64,000 bases of DNA from DASXHD01 sp038239005. Its GTDB lineage: Bacteria > Myxococcota_A > Polyangia > Polyangiales > Polyangiaceae. The notes below the pieces were generated by a model that saw only the letters and a list, made by a program, of their open reading frames with translations, did no database searches and was not told the DNA's origin. Location of the stretch: the NCBI GenBank assembly GCA_038239005.1, contig JBBSFE010000004.1, positions 62,001 through 126,000 on the forward strand, in the 5' to 3' direction. This document shows, piece after piece, positions 38,127 through 45,640 of this stretch (positions within the stretch are counted from its first letter, which is position 1; each line of letters begins with the position of its first letter). The position numbers and the translations under genes are program-made.

Positions 38127-40734
38127 TGGCGTGCTGCACCACGTCGCCTTCGGCCACGGCGAACCAGTCGCCTTCGGCGCGGCCGACGCGGGCGTAGTCG
38201 CCGTCGAGATGCGGGAAGCGGCCCAACGTGACGAAAAACTGGCTCGATCCGGTGTCGCGACCGGCGAGCGCCATCCCGACGTCGAGCGGGCCAAACGGTA
38301 TCGGCGAAGTCTCGCAACGGAGCGATGTCCCGGAGCCGCCGTACCCGTCCGCGTGTGGGTCGCCGAGTTGCACGACGAATCCAGGAACGACGCGATGAAC
38401 GATGTTGCCCTCGAAGAAGCCCGCTTTGGCGAGATCGAGAATGCGACTCGATGCGATGGGCGCGACGTCCGCGTCGAAGATGATCGTGAGAATGCCGGCG
38501 TCCGTCGTGAGCACGAGCTTGCCGCCGTGGGCCGTCGCGATTTCTTTCGCAGCGGTGGGCGACGCGCTCGCCACACAAATCGTTTTGTCGTCACCGAGCA
38601 ATCGGAGTGCGCGCGCTGCGTGATCGCGCATCGTCGTATTCGAGTCGCTGCATGCCGCCTTGGCAGCTTCCTTCGCGCTGGGTAGGTGTACGGCCGCGGC
38701 CGCATCGAGGAGACCCGTGCGCGTTTCGATGGCGTCGTCGCTCCACTTGAACGCCAGCGCGCCGGAAAGCGCTTTCGCAATGACGGGCGCCACCTCTTGG
38801 TCTGGCGTGCCCGTCGGAGGAGGCGCGTGCGGATCGAGCGCGTTTTTGCGTTCTTTCGCCGAGAGCGTCATCGCGCGATCGGGATGCGTCGAAAGCACTT
38901 CGGCGGCCGTCGCGACGACACCAGGATGCGGCGTGTCGCCGAGCGCGGCCGCGAGAACCGCGAGGCCTACGTCGCCGAGCTCGCGATGTCGACCGATCGC
39001 CGAGATGGCGTCCTCGCGAATCTTCAAGTGATCGCTCTTGGCGAGCTCGAGCCACGCCTTGCGACGGTCGAGCCCGAGCGGCCGACGAAGGAGCGAGGAG
39101 AGGCGCGCGCGGTCGAGAATTTCACCGGGCCCATCACACGCGCGAATCGTTTGCGCGTCGTACGAGCCTTGCGACAAGAGCGACGCCGACGTGCATCGCA
39201 GATTCGCGAACCGTCGCGCGAGCTGCGCGGGAGCATCGCCCGCGGGCTTCATCGTCGAAAGAGTCGTGAGAAGCTTCGTCGCTGCGGGCGGAGCCGTTTC
39301 GCCGAGCGCACCAAGGCCGACGATGATTTCGCCGTACACGTCGCCCGCAGCCGTCAGAACCGCGAATGGGTCGTTCGGATCGGGCACGATGTGCGAGAGC
39401 GCTTCGACCACGGCGACGCGTCCAGATTCTCCTAGTTTTCCGAGTGATCGCATCGCGTCGATGCGCTCGCTCCACGTGAACTCTGGCGTCGTCGCGACGC
39501 GCGATAGCTCGGCGATACCGGAGTCGCCCGTTTTCCCGAGCGCTCGCACCGCGAAGACACGTGCGTCGGATTTGGTGCCTGCGAGAGCGAGCTTCGCGGC
39601 AAGCGCGAGTCGTGATGCGAACGCATCGTTGAATCGCTCGGCACGCCCGAACGGATAGAACGCCGCGACGACTCCATCGGCGGCCGCATCCAAGAGCGCC
39701 GTGGCCGTGTCGTCGTCCACAGCGCCGCGACGTGCCGCGACATCGCCAATGCCGTAAGCGGCTTGCTCGCGGGATGCGAGCGAGCGCGCTTTGCTTTTGA
39801 CCCACGCGGCGAGCGTCAATTCCGCGAGCGGGCCGCCGCAGCGTCCGAGTGCGCGCGACACTGCAAAACCAAAATCGATCGGTGCGCGTGGTGCAGCTGC
39901 ATCGGACATGTCGAACGATGCTGCGCGCGCCGCGAGCGCACGAACGCGCGGCTCCTCGTGACCTTTGCACGAAAAACCGAGCCCGTACGCGCCCCACGCG
40001 GCCGTCTCGGGGTCCTCGTCGGCGAGTGCGCGCATGAGCCCTGCTTCACTCGCTCCATCGGCGATGCGTGAAAGCGCGCGCGCAGCATGGCGACGCACGT
40101 TCACATCACGACTCGTGCGCATGCCGTCGGTCACGAGCTCGGCGCGGCGTGCGTCTTCCGCCATTTCGATCGACGCAAGGTCGGCGCCGGCATCGATGCT
40201 CGCATCTTGCGGCGACGCATCGGACGCACCACTGGCATGACCGCACGCCGCGAGCGACAACACGGTCAAGAACACCAAGCGCGCGACCATACGATCGAGA
40301 TTCGCCGCGACGCGCTCGCGCACATTTCGATACGCGCGTTGTCGCCACGTAGCCCGCCCGGGATCAGCGGCGTGCGTCACGACGACGAACCCTTCATCGC
40401 GAAAAAGCGCAGCCGCGCGTCGCATGTGCCATGCGCATGTCACGAGCACCACGCGGTCGATGTTTCGCTCGGCGAGAAGCGTGCGAGAAAACCGCGCGTT
40501 CCCGCGTGTCGTGAGCGAGCTTCGCTCTTGGACGATCGCATCGCCGACCCCCAAACGCCCAAGCTCCTCGGCGAGCGCTTCCGCCTCGAGACGCCCAGCC
40601 CAAGCCCGCCCGCCACACGTAACGACGACCTCCGGCGCATGCGTCTTCACCGCATCCGCTGCGGCCCGCGCTCGCCTTCCCAAGGCACCTGCGAGCTCCA
40701 CGCCACTCGGCGACATGATGCGGCAGCCGAGCAC
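38110..40734 (-). CDS. DUF218 domain - HEAT repeat - cyclophilin fusion (possible internal lipoprotein start)
   Basis: The frame is open for 874 residues from GTG 40734. Residues 1-148 form a DUF218/YdcF-like domain (VLGCRIMSPSG, VVVTCGGRAWAGRLEAEALAEEL, SSLTTRGNARF, LVTCAWHMRRAAALF). Then, with no stop, MVARLVFLTVLSLAACG at ATG 40290 looks exactly like a lipoprotein signal, followed by Asp/Ala spacer, HEAT repeats over about 400 residues (RRHAARALSRIADG, ADEDPETAAWGAYGLG, SGIAELSRVATTPEF, REDAISAIGRHREL), and a C-terminal cyclophilin domain (GFFEGNIVHRVVPGFVVQLGDPHADGYGG; GMALAGRDTGSSQFFVT). Either it is a single protein with a mid-protein membrane anchor, or two genes share one frame, the second being a 726-residue lipoprotein. 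Beyond GTG 40734 no start codon occurs before the divergent gene's ATG. Confidence 0.7.
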   Translation of the reverse strand: MLGCRIMSPSGVELAGALGRRARAAADAVKTHAPEVVVTCGGRAWAGRLEAEALAEELGRLGVGDAIVQERSSLTTRGNARFSRTLLAERNIDRVVLVTCAWHMRRAAALFRDEGFVVVTHAADPGRATWRQRAYRNVRERVAANLDRMVARLVFLTVLSLAACGHASGASDASPQDASIDAGADLASIEMAEDARRAELVTDGMRTSRDVNVRRHAARALSRIADGASEAGLMRALADEDPETAAWGAYGLGFSCKGHEEPRVRALAARAASFDMSDAAAPRAPIDFGFAVSRALGRCGGPLAELTLAAWVKSKARSLASREQAAYGIGDVAARRGAVDDDTATALLDAAADGVVAAFYPFGRAERFNDAFASRLALAAKLALAGTKSDARVFAVRALGKTGDSGIAELSRVATTPEFTWSERIDAMRSLGKLGESGRVAVVEALSHIVPDPNDPFAVLTAAGDVYGEIIVGLGALGETAPPAATKLLTTLSTMKPAGDAPAQLARRFANLRCTSASLLSQGSYDAQTIRACDGPGEILDRARLSSLLRRPLGLDRRKAWLELAKSDHLKIREDAISAIGRHRELGDVGLAVLAAALGDTPHPGVVATAAEVLSTHPDRAMTLSAKERKNALDPHAPPPTGTPDQEVAPVIAKALSGALAFKWSDDAIETRTGLLDAAAAVHLPSAKEAAKAACSDSNTTMRDHAARALRLLGDDKTICVASASPTAAKEIATAHGGKLVLTTDAGILTIIFDADVAPIASSRILDLAKAGFFEGNIVHRVVPGFVVQLGDPHADGYGGSGTSLRCETSPIPFGPLDVGMALAGRDTGSSQFFVTLGRFPHLDGDYARVGRAEGDWFAVAEGDVVQHATIVLQ

Positions 40735-40797
40735 GACGACGGCACTTCTTGACTCGCCCCGAGCCGGCGGCCTATCACGAGTCGAGGACGCTTTCGC

Positions 40798-41637
40798 ATG
40801 CGAATCACCTTTTGGGGAGTCCGCGGGAGCATCCCGACCCCCGGCCGCGAAACGGCCGAAATCGGCGGCAACACGAGCTGCGTCGAGGTGCGCGCGGGCA
40901 AGCTGGTGCTCGTTCTCGACGGCGGCACGGGCTTGCGCATGCTCGGTCAGAAGCTGCTGAAAGAGATGCCCATCACCGCGCACATCTTCTTTTCGCACGT
41001 GCATTGGGATCACATCCAAGGTTTTCCATTTTTTGCTCCCGCGTTCGTCGCTGGCAACACGATTCACCTCTACGGTGGCAACGACGTCTCCAAGACGCTC
41101 GAAGAAACGCTCGCCGGGCAAATGGATTACCCGAGCTTTCCCGTGCACCTCTCGCAGATGGGCGCCGCGATGCAGTTTCGCGATCTACGCGAAGGCCAGG
41201 AAGTCACCCTTCCCGACGGCGAAGGTCACGACATCACTGTGCGCACCACGCGCGGCAATCACCCGAACGGCGTGTGGATCTACCGCATTGATCACCAGGG
41301 TAAATCCGTTGTCTACGCGACCGACACCGAGCACTACGCCATCGTCGACCCGAAGCTCCTCGCGATCTCGAAGAACGCCGACATCCTCATTTACGATTCG
41401 CAATACACGCCCGAAGAATACTCAGGCGTCGGCGCGAGCGGGCCAAAGTCTGGCTGGGGTCACAGCACGTTCGAAGAGGGCGTGAAGATCGCCAAAGGTG
41501 CGGGCGTGAAGAAGCTCGTCCTCTTCCACCACGATCCCGGGCAATCCGACGCCATGGTGCGCGACAAAGAGCGCCGCGCGAAAGAACAGTTCGCGAACTC
41601 GGTCGCGGCCCACGAGGGGCTCGTCATCGATCTGTGA
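40798..41637 (+). CDS. Metallo-beta-lactamase fold hydrolase
   Basis: The 279-residue protein begins MRITFWGVRGSIPTPGRETAEIGGNTSCVEV, the start of a well-defined MBL-fold group often annotated as ribonuclease Z-like or phosphodiesterase-like. The metal motif is FSHVHWDHIQGFPFF (HxHxDH), with a later Asp in ATDTEHYAI, SQYTPEEY and the histidines HSTFEEG and LVLFHHDPGQSD. Two metal ions are expected; the substrate is unknown, though nucleotide or phosphodiester substrates are common in the group. There is no signal peptide. Its ATG is 63 bases from the divergent DUF218 start, and it converges on the amylase gene with an 8-base gap. Confidence 0.85.
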   Translation: MRITFWGVRGSIPTPGRETAEIGGNTSCVEVRAGKLVLVLDGGTGLRMLGQKLLKEMPITAHIFFSHVHWDHIQGFPFFAPAFVAGNTIHLYGGNDVSKTLEETLAGQMDYPSFPVHLSQMGAAMQFRDLREGQEVTLPDGEGHDITVRTTRGNHPNGVWIYRIDHQGKSVVYATDTEHYAIVDPKLLAISKNADILIYDSQYTPEEYSGVGASGPKSGWGHSTFEEGVKIAKGAGVKKLVLFHHDPGQSDAMVRDKERRAKEQFANSVAAHEGLVIDL

Positions 41638-41645
41638 GACGCGCG

Positions 41646-43424
41646 CTACGGCGCGACTTGGTTTTGCGGAACCAAGATTGAAGCGGACTGCGCTAGCAGT
41701 TGCATACGGAGCGTGCCGTCGCCCGCGACGGAATATGTCGCACGGGCGGGGTCGAGGACGTCGACGAGCACCGTGTTTGGCGCGGCGTTGACCTTCATCG
41801 CGGTGACGTCGCCCGTCGTGCTGCTCTTGAAGGCGTTGGTGTTGAACACGACGAGCGCATAGGCCGCCGCGGCATCGCCGCCCGTGCGTTCGTACGCGAG
41901 GATGCCGGCATCGTTCTCTTGGGCCACGTGCGACGTCGAGTAAACGACCGTGAGATCGCCGCGGCGAAGCGCGACATACGCCTTGCGAATCTTCGCGAGC
42001 GTAGAAAAGTGCTGCCAGGTCGCGTTCGATTCGTCGAAACCTGCCGTCCACAGCACTTCACGGTTCGCCGGATCGTTGCCGCCCGAAAATTCCTGCTCCG
42101 TTCCGTAGTAGAGGCACGGGATGCCGTCTTCCGTCATGAGGAGCGTGAGCGCGTTTTGGAGCGCGGCCTTGTCGCCTGCCGCGTCGAAGAGGAATCGACC
42201 GACGTCGTGGTTGTCGAGGAAGCTCACGAGCGCCTTCGTGGGCGGGATGCCGATGCCGTCGTCTTGTGGCGCGCTGCCGTAGCTCGTCTTGCGGCCGGCC
42301 CAGAGGCTCGCGATCTGATCGGTGCCGCGCTGCGACGCGGGGTCGTGCGCTTCGGCGAAGACGTCGTGGAACGCTTGGTAGTGCTGCGAGAAATAGAAAA
42401 CGCTGTCTAGCTCACCGGGCACGGTGTAGCTGCCGAGGAGTGCGTCGTCGCCGTCGAACGCTTCGCCGAACATGAGGAAGTTGTGTTTGCCCTCCGCGCC
42501 GATGCGCGAGCGCACGCCTTTGGTGAAGGCTTGCCAGAACTCGTGCTCGACGTGCTTCACGGTGTCGATGCGAAACCCATCGAGGTCGAACTGTTCGACC
42601 CACGAAGCAAACGCATCGATCATGTAGGCGCGCACGTCGGGCAATTCGGTGGCGACGTCTTTGAGACCGCCTGGGAAATCACCGAGCGTGCGCTGCGCTG
42701 GGTCGTTATAATCCAGCACGCGCCCGAAGCCGTGATACGCGCCGGGCGTGCCCATCAAATCGGGCGGCGGCGTGCGATTGATCGCGGGGTCGTCGATGAA
42801 GATGACGGGCGCGCGCCCCGCGGGGCCTGCCGATGAAAACGACTGAACGCCCGCAGGATTCCAATCGGGATCGTACTCGTTGATGCGCGTCAGGGGCGAC
42901 GTCGACCCTGTGCCCGAGAGGTACTCGTCGGGCTTGCCGTTCAAGTTGATGTCGTAGAAAAAAAGCTGCCCCATGTGATTGCACACGATGTCGAGCACCA
43001 CCTTCATCCCGCGAAGGTGCGCGCCGTTGATCATCGAGCGAAGCGATGCGGCGTCGCCGAAGTGTGCGTTGAGCTGATGGAGGTCTTCGGCCCAGTAGCC
43101 GTGGTACCCGTCGACATCTGCGTCGGAGTCGACGTTCTTGATGATCGGCGAAATCCAAAGCGTCGTTACGCCGAGGTCTTGCAAGTACTGAAGATGATCC
43201 TCGACGCCGCGCCAATCGCCGCCTTGGTACTTTCCGAGAAAGCCGGGCGCGATGGTGAAGTCGTTGTTGATGTCGCCATCGGCGAAGCGATCGACGATGA
43301 CCTGATAGATGACCTCGTCGCGCCAATCTTGAACGTGCGTCGCGAGCACGGCTTTTTGCGCCTGCTCGGGAATGTCGGCGCACGCGAACGCGGCCAAAAG
43401 CGGGAGAATCGTTTTGTGCTTCAT
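41646..43424 (-). CDS. Secreted GH13 alpha-amylase
   Basis: The 592-residue protein has an N-terminal export signal (MKHKTILPLLAAFACA; the Cys could also be a lipidation site, though the lipobox AFAC is poor) and a full GH13 catalytic barrel. Conserved regions: I DIVCNH (145-150), II GFRIDTVKH with nucleophile Asp287, III MFGEAFDG with acid/base Glu321, IV FLDNHD with Asp407. A calcium-type Asn-Asp loop (GDINNDF) lies early. It should cut alpha-1,4 bonds of starch or maltodextrins outside the inner membrane. The ATG at 43424 overlaps the porin stop (ATGA), so porin and amylase are coupled. A second GH13 and a GH15 enzyme lie upstream on the same strand. Confidence 0.9.
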   Translation of the reverse strand: MKHKTILPLLAAFACADIPEQAQKAVLATHVQDWRDEVIYQVIVDRFADGDINNDFTIAPGFLGKYQGGDWRGVEDHLQYLQDLGVTTLWISPIIKNVDSDADVDGYHGYWAEDLHQLNAHFGDAASLRSMINGAHLRGMKVVLDIVCNHMGQLFFYDINLNGKPDEYLSGTGSTSPLTRINEYDPDWNPAGVQSFSSAGPAGRAPVIFIDDPAINRTPPPDLMGTPGAYHGFGRVLDYNDPAQRTLGDFPGGLKDVATELPDVRAYMIDAFASWVEQFDLDGFRIDTVKHVEHEFWQAFTKGVRSRIGAEGKHNFLMFGEAFDGDDALLGSYTVPGELDSVFYFSQHYQAFHDVFAEAHDPASQRGTDQIASLWAGRKTSYGSAPQDDGIGIPPTKALVSFLDNHDVGRFLFDAAGDKAALQNALTLLMTEDGIPCLYYGTEQEFSGGNDPANREVLWTAGFDESNATWQHFSTLAKIRKAYVALRRGDLTVVYSTSHVAQENDAGILAYERTGGDAAAAYALVVFNTNAFKSSTTGDVTAMKVNAAPNTVLVDVLDPARATYSVAGDGTLRMQLLAQSASILVPQNQVAP

Positions 43425-44776
43425 GGATAACTCGACGAGTTGAACCACCACTCGACGTTGAGCCCGAGGTAGTGCTGAACGTCTCGCTGCGAGCGAACGT
43501 CTTCGGTTGGGTAGAGCGAGCGAAAGCCATCGTTCGGCGCCGAGAGCGCGTAGATGATGCGAAACTGCGGCCGCTTGAACGAGCCGCGACCGAGCGGAGA
43601 AAAATACGGCATCACCGCGAAGCGCCACATCGTCGCGAGGAGCGCTGAGCCGTCCTTGTCGGGGTACGCGTATTTTCGCGCCTGCAAGCTCGCGTCGAGC
43701 GCGACGCCGAAATATTTCCCGAGGTACACCTGCGGTCGCACGTCGATCGCGCCTTCGGAATATCGCTGGAGGCTCGTTGGCGCTTCGCTGCCGTCGCTGA
43801 AGTAGCGGTAGTAAGCGCCCGCGAGCACGCCGAACCAGTCTTTTTCCCAGTTGCCGCCGACGGCGAAGAGAAATTCTTGTGAGTCGCCGGTCGTGTGATC
43901 GTTCGCGAACGTCGTGGGCGCGGCGAGCACGTCGTACGCCGCGAGACCACGCGCGTATCGCGCGAAGATGTTCACGTGCGTGTCGCGTTGGCCCGTCCAG
44001 AAGCCCATTTCGGCGCCCGCCATCAAACCCCAATCGGATGGGAGCGCTTGCTGCTGACTCGACACGGGGTCTTGGTAGACGCCCGCGCTGATCTCGTGCG
44101 CCTCGCCGTACACGATGAGCTTCATCCCGGCCTTCGAGGATTTGCGCCGGAAGAATTGCGTGTACTTCAAAGATTCCACGATACGCGGTCGATCGAGCGA
44201 CACCACGCCCGTTGCGCCAATGCCGAACGGTGAAGGCTCGGCGATCGTTTGGTATTGATAGGGGCTGTCGAGGCGCGCCATGCCGACGTGCGCGGCGATG
44301 CGTGAGTCGGTGCGTTTGATGTCGTAGCTCGCGCCGCCGCCGATGGTGTTCAAGTTGTCGAGCGGCCACCAATCGAGCAGGTAGATGTCGTCGCCGCGGT
44401 ACATGCGCGAGCCAATCCACGCGACGAAATCGTCGACGCGCGCTTGCGCGTAGAGGTTGCGCACGAGAAGCCCCTGCTGCATGTCGCCGTTGAAATGGAA
44501 GAACGGCGCGGTGAGCGCGAGCGTCGCGACGACCTTCGACTGAACGTTCTCTTTGAACGTGTCCTCGCGACGAAGCTCGAGCTCGGCGTAGCTGTCTTCA
44601 TCGAAGCGCGGCCCGTGCGACACGAAGTTGATCGACTCGGCGACGCGCCCCGCGAGATCGCTCGCGATGCCCATGCGTCCGTACGATCCGAATTCGAATG
44701 TCCCGTCGGCGTGCGCCACGCCGGTCGCGAGCAGCAGCGAGAGAATAGGGCAACCCCAGGCTAAAGCCTGGGGCAT
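43421..44776 (-). CDS. LamB-like carbohydrate porin (maltoporin family)
   Basis: The 451-residue protein begins MPQALAWGCPILSLLLATGVAHADG, a signal peptide without a positive n-region, then FEFGSYGRMGIASD and SYAELELRREDTF, matching the first strands of LamB-type 18-strand porins. Later strands alternate aromatic residues, and the protein ends YLGLNVEWWFNSSSYP, an outer-membrane C-terminus although not ending in Phe. It would let maltodextrins across the outer membrane, and it is coupled to a GH13 amylase. Codons 1-8 are formed by one palindrome of the element at 44754-44918, so the true start may have been changed by that element. Confidence 0.78.
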   Translation of the reverse strand: MPQALAWGCPILSLLLATGVAHADGTFEFGSYGRMGIASDLAGRVAESINFVSHGPRFDEDSYAELELRREDTFKENVQSKVVATLALTAPFFHFNGDMQQGLLVRNLYAQARVDDFVAWIGSRMYRGDDIYLLDWWPLDNLNTIGGGASYDIKRTDSRIAAHVGMARLDSPYQYQTIAEPSPFGIGATGVVSLDRPRIVESLKYTQFFRRKSSKAGMKLIVYGEAHEISAGVYQDPVSSQQQALPSDWGLMAGAEMGFWTGQRDTHVNIFARYARGLAAYDVLAAPTTFANDHTTGDSQEFLFAVGGNWEKDWFGVLAGAYYRYFSDGSEAPTSLQRYSEGAIDVRPQVYLGKYFGVALDASLQARKYAYPDKDGSALLATMWRFAVMPYFSPLGRGSFKRPQFRIIYALSAPNDGFRSLYPTEDVRSQRDVQHYLGLNVEWWFNSSSYP

Positions 44777-44918
44777 GCGAAGAACGCATGGATGAGCACG
44801 ATTGAAGTCCGCCTTCGGCGGACTCGCATCTCTCGTCTCCAGTTGTGTGTCCGCCGAAGGCGGACTTTTCGTGGACTCCACAATCGTCTTCTTGCCTGCC
44901 CCAGGCTTTAGCCTGGGA
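44754..44918. repeat. Composite palindromic element (four palindromes, mirror-symmetric)
   Basis: Four palindromes occur in the order P1-P2-P3-P4: CCCAGGCTAAAGCCTGGG at 44755-44772, AGTCCGCCTTCGGCGGACT at 44806-44824, GTCCGCCGAAGGCGGAC at 44849-44865, CCCAGGCTTTAGCCTGGG at 44900-44917. P4 is the complement of P1 and P3 that of P2, with arm spacings of about 33 bases on both sides, so the whole is an inverted pair of P1-P2 units. It resembles REP/BIME or MITE-like intergenic elements. It lies between the broken amylase and the porin and extends into the porin coding start. Confidence 0.85.
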
Positions 44919-44948
44919 TGGCCCAGTGAATTAGTCCGACTTCCCGGA

Positions 44949-45640
44949 TTAGGGCGCAAGAATCGCTTGGCCCCACGGGGCGAGCGTGAGCGTTACGGTT
45001 TGACCCACGAGCTTGGCGCTTGCACCGCCGAGGGCGTCGGTGAGCGTGGTGCCGTCGGCGATGCCGAGCGAAGGCGGGAGCGAGAACGCAGCGAGCTGCG
45101 ATGACGACGTGCGATTCACGGCGACGAGCGCGACGTCACCGGCAGACGTAACGCGCGCGAAGACGACGACCATCTCGTTTGCGAAGACGTGCACGTATGC
45201 GCCGCGGCGAAGCGCGACGATATTTTTCCGCGCTTGGCCGAGCTTGCGCACGAGCGCGAGCGTCGTCTGCTCGTCGGCCGAGAGTGATGACGAGTCGCCG
45301 CGCCAGCTCGCTCGGTTGTTCGGATCGGCGCCGCCCCATTCGCCGTATTCGTCGCCGTAGTAAATCATCGGCGCGCCGGGTTGCCCGAGGAGCCACGACA
45401 TCGCAGCGCGAAGCCGCGCGTAGGGCTCGCTCGTCGTCGGAGGTCCGGCGATGTTCGTCCATTTGTTGCCCGCGGTGCTCGGCGACGACGTGATCGTCAC
45501 GAAGCGCGGCGTGTCTTGGCTGCCAATGTACGGCGACATGATCGAACCGTTCGGATACTCCCAGCCGCTCGCTTGCGACCAGTAGTCGGCGTGGATCATC
45601 CCGTGTGCGTCGCTCGCGAAACCTGCATCGGCACGGCGTA
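44949..45640 (-). pseudogene. C-terminal part of a GH13 amylase in a shifted frame
   Basis: This frame continues the GH13 domain of the upstream long reading frame: ADAGFASDAHGMIHADYWSQASGWEYP, IGSQDTPRFVTITSS (region IV, with Gln in place of the usual His before the catalytic Asp), MSWLLGQPGAPMIYYGDEYGEWGGADPNNR, then the C-terminal beta domain (VALVAVNRTSSSQLAAF) to LAPWGQAILAP. The homology crosses from the other frame at about 45630-45640, which one extra base would restore. An ATG at 45599 overlaps the upstream frame's TGA (ATGA), but homology starts before it, so a frameshift, real or from sequencing, is more likely than a separate gene. Confidence 0.75.

Noticed and set aside
40735..41148. 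N-terminal extension of the DUF218 frame
   Set aside because: It overlaps the start of the MBL-fold gene on the other strand, and DUF218 similarity begins only at the GTG at 40734.
43425..44420. N-terminal extension of the GH13 amylase frame
   Set aside because: The extension overlaps the porin gene in another frame, is Arg-rich and has no similarity; the ATG at 43424 begins a signal peptide.
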